Notes under the pieces: generated by a model | Told to the model about the DNA's origin: nothing | What the model saw: only the letters and a program-made list of their open reading frames with translations | Databases searched by the model: none | Made by a program: the position numbers and the translations under genes | Part shown: in pieces, positions 12,856-25,422 of the stretch | How the letters are laid out: each line of letters begins with the position of its first letter | How positions within the stretch are numbered: position 1 is the first letter of the stretch | NCBI RefSeq assembly: GCF_014529535.1 | Contig: NW_023503375.1 | Location: forward strand, 5,765,858-5,829,857 | Reading direction: 5' to 3' | DNA: 64,000 nucleotides | Source: Bradysia coprophila | Taxonomy: Eukaryota; Arthropoda; Insecta; Diptera; Sciaridae

Positions 12856-13190
12856 GGTCCGTGCTATCAAAAAATGATCTTGGTTCGCTTATGGGAATTT
12901 TCATGCAAAAAATTTGATAGCACGAAGTTTGATTCGATGTATCTAGTTTCGTGCTATGACTTTTGTATGGTAGCACGAAGTAAGATTCATACAAAAGCAC
13001 GAACCGCGATCAGCATAGCACGAAGCTGCATCATCAATAGAATATAAGTTGCTCTTAATTATTAAATCTTTTTCATGAAATTATTGATTTAATCGTTAAT
13101 TAATTAAACATACTTCAAGTTGACACTCAGTCTAAGCCAATTCCAACAACACTTTCCACGTTATCAATGCTCAAATAGCACGAACTACGA
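12856..13190. repeat. Cluster of TAGCACGAA / TTCGTGCTA motifs
   Basis: At least six copies of GTGCTATxA, TAGCACGAA or the reverse complement lie within about 330 bp: near 12861, 12919, 12950, 12971, 13015 and 13177, with AGCACGAA near 12998. Some face each other and could pair as hairpins. I cannot tell whether this is a sub-terminal repeat array of a mobile element or a binding-site cluster; the former is more likely in this repeat-rich region. Confidence 0.5.
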
Positions 13191-13439
13191 TAAATTACCT
13201 TACATTGTTAATAGTGTTCAGGTTATGGCTATATGGATGACGGTTTGACATTTCATTTCACCCTGGAAGAAACCTAAAGATCGATTAAACGAGCGAGTTT
13301 TGAACATGTTCTTTCGCTGTTCAGATGCATTGTTATTCTTTTTCATTGTTTGTTTGTTTGAAAACCGTGTCTAAACGGAGTGAAGTGCGTTTCGTGTTTA
13401 AACTATGAGCAAGGACATTTGAAAGAACTGTTATTGGCA

Positions 13440-14245
13440 ATTGGAAATTTTGACATATCAACCATCAAGATCAGTTAAATTAGCTGCTCTCTTACACTAT
13501 TATGATGAAAGAGGAGGAAATATAATTATTTCAACTTGCCTTGATGGATGTGCCAAAAATTGTGAGTAAAAATGCAAGTATCCCAAGACAAGTTATAATT
13601 AACTGATCTTTGGTTCTCACGTTCTAATCATAACAGTCTATACAGTGTTTAAGCAGAGAGTTTTTTGACCAATTAAGTGTAAGTGATCTCGGTGTATAGC
13701 TGTCAAAACAGGAGGCAAAATTTGAATTTGTTTTGTATTTTGCAAACAAAATTAAATTAAAATTTGGGAAAGACAAATTCAACCGAATGAAAGATTATAG
13801 TTTACTATTTAATTGTTTTGAAGTCAAACACACTACATCTACATGCAATTAAAACGAAGAAAACTTAAAATTGTTTTGACATGAAAACATACTGCCATGC
13901 AAATTCAAATTTTCAGCTCACTTTATTGTGACAGCTATACCCCGAGATCAGTTATATTTCCTCTACTTAACCACCGTATAGTTTGTTGTGATCAGAGCGA
14001 GAAAACCAAAGACATTTGCCTTGAGGTACTTGTCATTGAATTTTTTAAAAGAGCGTAAAAACAGGGAAAAAACCAGTTAATTTAACTGATTTCGATGGGT
14101 GATATGTTAAAATTTGTATGTAAAAAGGGGAAAAAGCCAGTTGATTCAACTGATCTCGATGGGTAATATGTCAAAATTTCGACTCTCTTTTATCGCTGTA
14201 TATATTTTGACATATTCCTCAAGACAAGTTAAAATCTCTCTACAT
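13440..14245. mobile_element. Nested MITE-like elements with GATC-TCGATGGGTAATATGTC ends
   Basis: A TTTTGACATATC..AAGATCAGTTAAA segment near 13448-13483 is repeated in inverse near 13540-13610 and again near 14085-14115 and 14145-14180. Inside lies a separate element (13680-13954). The arrangement suggests several related short elements inserted in or beside one another. Nothing codes. Confidence 0.5.
13680..13954. mobile_element. 275-bp MITE with imperfect terminal inverted repeats
   Basis: The left terminus TAAGTGATCTCGGTGTATAG and the right terminus near 13925-13954 are inverse copies with a few mismatches. The match extends into CAAATTTGAATTTG and its counterpart near 13900, giving arms of about 50 bp. 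The interior is AT-rich and non-coding. Confidence 0.65.
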
Positions 14246-14859
14246 AACACTGTTAAAAACCCCCCGCGCTTGTTTTTCATACCGTCAAATTGACAGCTGC
14301 CCACCCTGTACACCAGCTGAAAAATTGAATTTATCAGCTGGGTAACGTCAAAAGTATCTTTGTGTGACTGTGTGCGTGCGATGATGATGGAAATAACAAG
14401 ATGATTATTTTGACACGGTTTTTTTGTAATAAATTCTAGTAGTAAGTAAATCAACAGTAGGTATACAGTGCAAAAAAGAATTATGTATTTCGAACGAAAA
14501 TGTCCAAACAAAATGCAGTGAAGTTAATTGAATTAAATTGAAAACGTGTCGATATACCAACGTATCCGAAATGTTTTAATAAAAAATTAAGAGTCGAATG
14601 TAGGTTTTGGCTTTTTAATTTTTGCGAGGAAATTCAAAACCACTTGAAAGGTAATTGACTCTTCTTCTTTTTTGGATAACACGAAAATTATTTAAGAATT
14701 CCGCATTAGAATCTATGTACACACCAGTGTGTGCAGGTATTTCTCTCTTATTGAATACGAATTACCATTTAGCATGTTTGTGTGAATGGAGTTTTTCCGC
14801 ATATCGGTAATTCTATATACATGAATGGACAATTCGTAAATTAGGCGAAAACATTTTCA

Positions 14860-15035
14860 TGCTTCGGGGCCGAAAATGAGGGCAATTTTTCGAATTTTCT
14901 CGGGTTTCCGGCCCTCTGCATGAAAACTCACATGTGCACCTGTTTGGGACGGTTGATTTAAGGCACTTTCGCTTGTAAGCCTCACTTCGTTCGGCCTACA
15001 ATCCGCGAAATTGCCTAAAATCAATCGTCCAAAAC
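14860..15035 (-). repeat. Dispersed repeat, GGCCGAAAATGAGGGCAATTTT family (copy 1)
   Basis: This segment matches 32748-32905 in opposite orientation. Shared blocks include AGGCACTTTCGCTTGTAAGC, CTTCGTTCGGCCTACAA, a CGGCCC/GGGCCG block and GAGGGCAATTTTT. Each copy has internal inverted symmetry (AATCAAC..TGATTTTAGGCA), so it is a palindromic dispersed element rather than a coding duplication. Confidence 0.7.
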
Positions 15036-15469
15036 AGGTACACAAATGACTATTACGTATGAGACGAAAAGGGTAAACACGGAATTGTATTCGCTCAATT
15101 TTGATCGTCAATTTGTTATTGAGGCAATAAAGTGTTCCGCAAATCGATCGTTCAAACGTGACGTAAAATTGTAATTGAATCAACACCGAAATCAGCACAC
15201 ATCTGCTCCGAAGATGTGAAACATTTTTAACGTTAAATTACTTGACGACCGGAAAATTTAAAATTAAATTTCGTGCGAGATGTGCGAGAGGTTCCATTTT
15301 CAACCTATATTCAGCACAACATCGGTTGAGTCGACAACGAAGACTGCAAAAACAATGAATAAATGAAGTAGCAGACCTAATCTATGCGTCCCGATATTCT
15401 TGCCATCTCTCAGTAATTAACCAAAAATGTCTTTGCATGAAACTTTAGGTCCGGTTTCTATTTTTGAAG

Positions 15470-15612
15470 AAACGTGACCTGAACCTGAATTTCTGTCAGG
15501 TTTCAGGTCAGGTCTAACCTGATCACCATATTCAGGTTTCAGATCAATTCAGGTTCAGGTCATAACAGGCTTTAGGTAAATCCAGGTCACGTTCAGGTAA
15601 ACCTGACCTGTT
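15470..15612. repeat. AGGTCA/TGACCT-rich repeat in the TMEM64 5' intron
   Basis: Five exact AGGTCA or TGACCT hexamers lie at about 15475, 15505, 15557, 15584 and 15604, with further one-mismatch copies between them. Similar clusters occur at about 17460-17600 and 53090-53170. The hexamer is the nuclear-receptor half-site, but its recurrence in unrelated places suggests a dispersed repeat with internal sub-repeats. The cluster lies just upstream of a strong splice acceptor ending at 15682. Confidence 0.55.
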
Positions 15613-15717
15613 CCGAGCCCTAAAGGCAACTAATTACCCGATCCACTGACGACCGATTTTATTTTCTTTTTTTACTTTTCAGCTCTTCCAACACACTGCC
15701 CGCGCATATAATACACA

Positions 15718-18700
15718 ATGACATCACTCGAAAGTGGTCCATTCATTTCAACACCGAAATCGCCGTGCATTTGTAGCTGCTTCCGTTTCACCAGCAAACT
15801 AACAACAAAATATCCGGTCATTCGCCAGCCACCGTGCCCCAAACTGCTCATACCAATAGTTGCGTTGACAATCATCCTCGGATTGTATTACCTGAGCAAG
15901 GGCTATTTACGGTCACTGCTGTCATGGATCGAAGTCCAAAATCCATGGCTGATATTCGTTTGCTTCATATTTCTGTTTACGATCGTCAGTTTCCCGCCAC
16001 CGTTTCCGATCGGCTATTTGATATTGATCATAACCAGTGGCTACCTGTTCGGCTTTGCCAAAGGTTTGTTGACCGTTGTTTTGGGTGCGAATCTCGGCGC
16101 TGGTATAGCGCATGTGACAATTAAGAGTATGCAGAGTAAATTGCCGTTGCAGAAGTGAGTGAAATTCGGAGTTGTCCAATGATCGATTTTAATGTTCTTT
16201 TTGTTTCTTTTGGCAGACTACTTAAGAATGACACTGGCAAGGCAATTTTGAGAGTGATAGGCGGACCTAGAGCATTCAAAATTGTTCTGTTAGCGAGACT
16301 GACACCGATTCCATTTGGACTACAAAATACAATCTTTGGGGTAAGTGCAAGTGTTGATTCCAGGGAAGGCAATACTGGTACTAGTACCGCTAGTAGCCGG
16401 ATCATCAGATTCGGTTGTTGCATAGTGGTTGTTTGGTTTTGGTAATTTTCTATGCTCTGGTATGGAACAACATTGCTGGTAGCAATTCTGAAAAGTCGTA
16501 AGACTCAGAAAAAAAGAAAAGTCAAAAAAAATCCTTTAGAATCCGTTAAAGCCCTTGGAAAGCAATCAGAAAACCCTTTCTGCACGTCTTGTAGAACGTC
16601 TATCTAAACTAATTCACATTGCGCCATGGCTGCAATATCTGAAAATTGACCTAATGCATCTCCAATTGAATTTTTGTTCCTTCTGCGGAGAGGCAAACTG
16701 GTTGTCTTACGCATGTATGAATGAACTAATCACTATGTGCAGCTCGTGCTCAACCAACTGTTGGATCAGTTGAGAGCAAAAAGCTGTAATTGGCTGGATG
16801 AGGAATCTCAAACACCTGATTCATTTTCATAGCTCTTGTTAGTTTTCGTTGCCGTAGACTTCTAAAACCGGGAGGTGCGGGAAAACAGGTGAAGTAGGAA
16901 AATTCGCTTTGTCGCCTATAACTACTTACCGACCAACTCGATTTTTCCAAATTTAGATATTCATCTCGTCAATACCTTTCATTTGACATATCACACACCA
17001 TTTTTGAGCGAAAACAACCAGAGAAATGCTTGTTTTGCCTGCTGTTCACTAGTTTTTCATATCGGGGTGTTTTCGCTCAAAAATTGTGTGCGATATGTCA
17101 AATGAAAGATATTGACGAGACAAAGATTTCGTCAGTAAAAAACGTCTGAAGAAGCCCTTTTCTGGACCTCCTCTCCATAAACACTATCTGGTTAGTTGTA
17201 CACCTGACATATGACCTTCCGTTCACATACAGTCAGATGTTACCTCATCCAACTAACCAGCCTTCGAAATCAATCGGAATTGTCGTGACGAAACAAAATA
17301 TTTTGTTTAATCGAGTTTTTCCAGCGAAAAAGCAATCAAAACTGTATATTTTCGTACTTTTCCTGTTTTCCCGCATCTCACCATGGTTTTTCGTTCCGTT
17401 GTTTCATGAGTCATATTTGCATAAATTGTCAAGACATTGTTATAATAATTGATGAAACAGGTCTGGTTAGGCTTTCGATTTTCATGCTTACGTCACGTCA
17501 TATCACATCAGGTCAAAATCTATCAGATCAGGGTCAGGTCCAATCAGGTTTCATGTCCTAAGCTCATGTTTCAGACTTGACCTGTTACGTGCCTTAGGGG
17601 AAATCGGCGTGGGGTAATTTAGCACACGGATTTTTCAACTACGTAAAAGGTGAACTCGCATAAGAGATTTTTCGCTGCCAAAATTTTGTAAAAGGAGTCA
17701 TTAAGTCGATGACAAGCATTTACAGCAATAAACGTGCGTGTGAGAGTTCACATTTTACGTAGTTTAAAAGTGCATTCTTTTGGCACCGTGTTTTGATTCC
17801 CCGATACCTGGAAATAACACCAAAATTCACGACTAATCGCAACTGAGCCAAAGTTTTGCTCGATTCTATCGGGATGCTATCACTAAACATTCGACGATAT
17901 GACATGAGTTTTAATGAATTTCTGTAAAGAAATGACGAGGAGTCGACGTTTCTACGGGAAGTCCGAGAGGGAACTTACTGTGAAATAATCCCAAAATCCA
18001 AATGAGCCCTGGAAGTCGATGGACCCTCGGGGAAGTCGTCGTTTCGTCTCTGCCATTCTTCAACTCTTTAATCTTTTTTCGGAAGTAGATTTCTTTCTAA
18101 AATGTTAACTTTCCTAAGAAACATTTCTCCAGAAACACATCACCGCTTACTTCAGTCAGAACCTATTTACAATTTGGAGAATTTTCGAGACTTCGCAATA
18201 ATTTCATGAATTTAAATTCTCGAAAATTCTTTAAAATTCTTTAAAATTCTTTAATTTTACAATTTTGAGAATTTTCAAGAATTTGGAGAAAAGACACATG
18301 AGGTAATGCAAATCCTCAACGATTCAGAGAAATTACGGATCCCGACTTTTAGGTGAATTCAATTTTGTAATGTTACCATTGCCATATTTTCTGATGACTA
18401 AGGTTGTTGCACCTGTTAAGTTTGTATTGAATCAAATTCACCTCACAACTAGCTGCAACTTGACGCAAAAACGAATGCAATATGTGTGCAACATATCGAG
18501 ACTAAATTCGCATTGACCGCACATTTGCATTAACTTCAGTGTTGGTTCCAAGTGGCTCCAAATGATAAGACCTAAATTACGACTTTTAACGCCCAGTGCC
18601 ATAAGTATCGCCAAGAAGATGATAAAATTACCAAGAAGATGATAATATCGTCTACAAAATTGTGTCTGATAATTTATGGGCAATTCATTCGCCCAGATAG

Positions 18701-19193
18701 TGATACTATCGTTTTCTGGGCGATATTGAATTTCCCTGCTGACAATTGGGAATGCAGAAAATACCTGCACCAACTAAACACTGAATGACTCCCAACATTC
18801 ATTAAATTAAATTTTTCCTTTCTCAATCAACCAGGTGAGTAATGTTCATCCGAAGGACTACTATTCGGCCACATTGATCGGTCTATTTCCTGCTCAAGCG
18901 ATTAACGTTTACATTGGTTCGTCATTGCGATCCATGCACGATGTATTAAACAATCACAGTACAGCCATGACCAGTTATGCAATTTTTGCCGTTCAGGTAA
19001 TGATTTGATTTCAATTTTAATAGAAACATTAATGTCTAACCCTTTGCGTCCTCATAATATACTTATACGTGGATAGGTTTGCATTGGTTTGATTTTGATG
19101 GTGTGGGTGGTACACAAGGCGAGAAAAGAGCTTTCCGATGCTCTGCTGGTGGAAATTGATAATAATTTTAAAGTTATTGTCGAGGTGCAATAA
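15718..19193 (+). CDS. TMEM64: TMEM64-like SNARE-associated (VTT domain) membrane protein
   Basis: Multi-pass membrane protein of the SNARE-associated Golgi / VTT family, most like TMEM64. Exons: 15718-16154, 16217-16340, 18835-18996 and 19077-19193. Phases agree and the total is 840 nt (279 aa). Hydrophobic segments lie at about residues 45-60, 72-90 and 95-130, with further ones near the C-terminus. Family signatures are present: a SFPP..PIGYL segment, a glycine-rich SGYLFGFAKG segment, and ARLTPIPFGLQN at the end of exon 2. Exon 3 matches the segment ending LR.M.DV in human TMEM64. A pyrimidine-rich acceptor just upstream (exon start 15683) implies an untranslated 5' exon outside the part I can identify. 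The third intron side (16341-18834) is 2.5 kb and filled with repeats. Vertebrate TMEM64 is linked to SERCA2 and Wnt signalling; that role here is inference. Confidence 0.9.
16965..17125. mobile_element. Palindromic element in a TMEM64 intron
   Basis: Arms at 16975-17020 and 17067-17120 are inverse copies containing CTCGTCAATACCTTTCATTT and a GAGCGAAAAC block. The first block also occurs in both arms of the foldback element at 59081-62306 (near 59420 and 61945). This is therefore a short relative or fragment of that family. A second small hairpin (CTGGTTAGTTG and its inverse) follows at about 17188-17264. Confidence 0.65.
17930..18190 (+). repeat. Dispersed repeat fragment related to 19890-20110
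   Basis: Shared landmarks in the same order and orientation are GGGAAGTC, a CGTTTC block followed by CCATTCTTC/CGATTCTTC, TTTCTCCAGAAACACA, ACCGCTT and CTTCAGTCAG. Identity is patchy, so these look like old copies of one element. This one lies within the large TMEM64 intron. Confidence 0.55.
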
Positions 19194-19814
19194 ATTTAAT
19201 AATTTTTTGTTTGGTTCAAAGTTTAAAACGAAGAAGAAGAAGAAGAAGAAAATTGGGAAAAACAAACGGGGTAAAATGTGTGCGTATCATTATAAATGTA
19301 AGGGGGAGGGGTTCAAATGAAATCTGATAGCAATTAAGTGTTAGATTGAGCAATGTATTTTGTAAATAATTTTTGATTTTTTTTGTTCTTGTTGCATTTA
19401 ACAAACGAATTCTCGAATGAATACTTCCAAACAAACAACTGATATTTTGTCTACCGATATTTATTAAGATAAGCGTAAGAATTGGAATTATTTTACAAAA
19501 AAAAGAAAAAAAATTATTTATTTTAGGAGAAGAAATTAACAAAACTTTTAACAATTTTATTGTTGTTCAATAAAAGATTACAGCAAAAAAACAATTAATC
19601 ATTTACTAACGTCGTCGGAGTTTTCTTTTCTGAGTTCATGACCGTCATAGACCATCAACTATTTTCGGGAAAATATTTTCCCAAATTTTATCATGTTTTT
19701 CCGAATTGTGCAAAAGGACAATGTTTTCCCATAAACATTCCCTGTCCACGGAGCTTTTGAATGTATTTGAATCAATCAACATTGTAGACGCAAACACACT
19801 TTCGATATCAGCTT

Positions 19815-20715
19815 TATTTTTAATTGGACCATTTGGTGCCGTGGAATCCACGGCACCTTGGGCTACCGAGAGAATGGTGTTAAAGAAACAGCGAATTCCT
19901 AAAGAAATTAAGAAATCACGAATAGTCCATATTTCTTCGGGAAGTCGCCGTTTCTTTTCCACGATTCTTCGCCTCTTAAAGCTTTTATAGAAGGAAATGT
20001 CTTGAAATGTAAAGAAACGATAACTCCCCGAAGAAACGTCAACTACTCGCCATTTCTCCAGAAACACACCGCTTCTTGAGATACTTCAGTCAGGACCAAT
20101 TTTCAATTTGTGGATGATTCATAAATTACTTAACGGCTTTTCCAGTGCTGTCATCAAAATTAAATTCTAAACAACTCAAGAAAAACGCGGCCTGCTAATT
20201 TAAAACTATGTTCCATCAACCAATATATTACCCTAAATGGAGGGATAGAACATAGTGTTAGCTTCACAGAGGCCTTTGTCGAGTTATTTAGGATTTAATT
20301 TTGATGGCAGCACTGAAAAAGCGTCAATGATCCCTTGGAAAATTTCGGGAATTTTTGAATTTAGAAAATTTTCAAGAACCAATTTCACGAAAATAAACTT
20401 CAGGCGCACCTTCGGTACCTGTGGAACCAATTAGAAAATGTATTTTGCATGATTCCAGACGTGGAATACCTTCAAAAAATCGTAATTTCTGCACTTCAGC
20501 GAGTCTCGACTAGCTTCCCTTATAAGTATAGCACCAATTTCTTTTAAGTCATTGCTGTCAGAATTGGAACCCCAACTGATTGCAATCCGAATCAGTTCTC
20601 CTACACTCTCTCTGTAGTGGAAGGTGCCTTGGATTACATCAAATGGTGCGGTTGAAAATCCAAAAATTTAAAATTTTGTGGAAGCTTGTTCAGGGCTCCA
20701 CACTGATTGATAATT
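19815..20715. mobile_element. Second copy of the ACCATTTGGTGC inverted-repeat family
   Basis: The left end at about 19828 has ACCATTTGGTGCCGTGGAAT; the inverse end lies at about 20640-20665. The right part, 20440-20715, matches 10470-10725 in the same orientation. The copy is longer than the one at 10091-10690 partly because another small palindromic element (20132-20326) sits within it. Non-coding. Its limits are approximate. Confidence 0.55.
20132..20326. mobile_element. 195-bp MITE nested in a larger element
   Basis: The arms at 20136-20210 and 20245-20322 are inverse copies with scattered mismatches. They share TGTCATCAAAATTAAATTCTA and an AACTATGTTC / GAACATAGT core. The interior loop is about 30 bp. 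It interrupts the related sequence that is continuous at 10091-10690, so it inserted later. Confidence 0.65.
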
Positions 20716-20999
20716 TGTTTAATATGTCCATTCAACCGCACCGTGTGTCGTAGACAGAAAACCTATGCGCCTCATTATCAGATCCAAGCTAGATATAGTT
20801 GGGGATGATACTAATGACACTATACTACCCAGCCCAAAAAGCATTTGTTTCACGACATTTCACGACAGACTCGATAATTAGATACTGATGATATGCTTGC
20901 CTTCTATGAAAATCAAACAGCAAAGGAACTAAGTCACTTATCTTCACCGAATGTCTCTCACTTCCATCAATGTATGTAAAACACGATCGCAATGACGGT

Positions 21000-23187
<2,188 letters not shown>

Positions 23188-23332
23188 TGAGAATTGTCAT
23201 ATTGAAGTGGGCTTATGAAACGAACCAAACCACTGAGCCTCGAGTTTTCTTAACATAAATAACCGAGCCCCTAAACGAGACCTTTTTTCCGTAGCCCGAA
23301 CCCGAACCAAAGGATTTTTCCGTCGAAAAGCC

Positions 23333-24992
23333 GAAGAGGGATTCTTTTAAAAAAAAACCTGGCAGTCGGATGCATTTTACAGTGGACTTTTTCAATGTGC
23401 CTAGATAGTGCGGGTCCATAGCATAAAAATAGTGCAAATTATATAGAATGGTGTGCTTTGGACCAGTGATTAATGTTGAAACGTAGATTTTAAAAACAGT
23501 TACTAGCCCTTAAAAAACCCACCCTTAACGCCTCCACCCATTTTCAAAGTTTTCTGTGCAGAGGCAAATTTAATGAATTATTGTGAACTGATTTCTTCAC
23601 CTATCGTAGTGATATATAGCTCAAATGAAAGATGAAAGTCCAAGCTTTTTTTCAGGATTCTAAAATTTTCCAAAATTTTCCGATTTTACACAGATTTTCC
23701 AATTTTTCTTCAGAGGTAGTTTTTAATTATAAGGTTAAATTAAAATATCTTCAAAATTTGGTTCTGAAAATGAAAATTTCTTTTTGGAGTATTGTTTAGT
23801 ATTTAATTCGCCACCACTTTCCCAAAGAAACCACTCTTAGATTTTTCCAAACGTACGGGCCAGCAGGCCAGCTGCCCTTTTCGTGTCAAATTTTGAGCCA
23901 TTTTGAATTAAATTTTTTTGGTCAAAAAACTTTTTTTATATTTTGTTAAGCAGATTATTTGTTAAAACTGCTACAAATAACTAAAACGTAGGAAAAAAGA
24001 TGGTTTTTCAATTTTGGAACAGGTTTATGGTAGCACATTTGTGTTTATTATGCAAATTTGTCACCCTTTGTGAACTTTTACCAACCCTGTAACTCTAACA
24101 ATCGGCATTAACAGAAAATAGTTTACATCATCAAAAAGCTGCAGATCCCAGCTTTACAAAGATACCAAACACTCCTTATTGAAATGAAAATGTGATTAAC
24201 TTTCGACGCGTTAGGTGTTACGGGTCACTTCTACTCGCTAAAATTAATGGCATGAAACTCTTCTGAAAATTTACATATAGAACCCACCACAGTAGCCATA
24301 CAAGACATTTTCGTTCAAATTTTGAAACGGATACACAATATTGAACAGAAATTCGTTCTTATTCCCTTGACTCTTACACCGCGAAAAATGTGGGTAACAA
24401 AAGAAGTTCACTGTGATTGAAAATATATGAAAAACGTTAATGTGGGTAACAATTTTTCGTCGAGGACACGATAACTTGAGTAATTTTCAACCAATTGGTT
24501 TCTTTGGGAAAGTGGTGGCGAATTAAATACTAAACAATACTACAAGAAGAAATTTTCATTTTCAGAACAAAATTTTGAAGATATTTAAATTTAACCTTCA
24601 AATTAAAAACTACAACTGAAGAAAAATTGGAAAATCTGTGTAAAATCGGAAAATTTTGGAAAATTTTAGTATCCTAAAAAAAAGCTTTGACTTTCCTTTT
24701 TCATTTGAGCTGTATATCACTACGATAGGCGAAGAAATCAGTTCACAATAATTCATTAAAGTTGCCTCTGCACTGAAAACTTTGAAAAGGTAGGGGTTAA
24801 GGGTGGGTTTTTTAAGGGCTAGTAATTGTTTTTAAAATCTACGTTTCAACATTAATCACTGGTCCAAAGCACACCATTCTACTATAATTTGCACTATTTT
24901 TATGTCTTTACAAAGACATGGACCCGCGCTACACTAACACTGGAAAATTCGTCCGATTAGGCTGTTCTGGAAAAGAATCCCTCGAACCAACC
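23333..24992. mobile_element. 1.66-kb foldback element with 500-bp arms
   Basis: The left arm (about 23333-23832) and right arm (about 24498-24992) are reverse complements with high identity. Both contain CTTTGGGAAAGTGGTGGCGA or its inverse, a TTAAGGGTGGGTTTTTTAAG block and CACTGGTCCAAAGCACACC. The 660-bp centre has no recognisable coding sequence. A terminal segment of about 75 bp recurs at 51073-51150. I call it a non-autonomous foldback transposon; a target-site duplication was not identified. Confidence 0.8.
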
Positions 24993-25176
24993 ATTTTTAA
25001 AAGCAGATATTTCCGAATGATTTTTACAAAAAGATTTGAGAACCTTTTTTTACTAAAGACAACTCGTACCAACGCACTTCAAGTATGAGTGGTTCTCTAA
25101 ATAGGGTACTGAACTTGACAACTGAAAAACCATTTTATACAAAACAGTATGGCAGCTGTACTGATAAATAAAAGAT

Positions 25177-25422
25177 CGTCAACATACGTCCAGTATGTAT
25201 GAAATGGCTGGCAGACAGCTTCATTTCTGCCTCACTTCGGATATGTATATTCCAACGTCTGACATGTATATCGTACATGTCCGACATATAATCATACGTA
25301 CTGTTCGTGTATATAGTCACTCGTACTATATACATGTCAGACGTTGGAATATACATATCCGAAGTGAGGCAGAAATGAAGCTGTCTGCCAGCCATTTCAT
25401 ACATACTGGACGTATGTTGACG
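25177..25422. mobile_element. Near-perfect 246-bp palindrome
   Basis: Arms at 25177-25272 and 25327-25422 appear identical in inverse over about 96 bp, around a loop of about 54 bp. The flanks also agree for a few bases (AAA before, TTT after). Mirror-image open frames on both strands arise only from the palindrome. The lack of divergence suggests a recent origin or ongoing arm correction. Confidence 0.85.
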
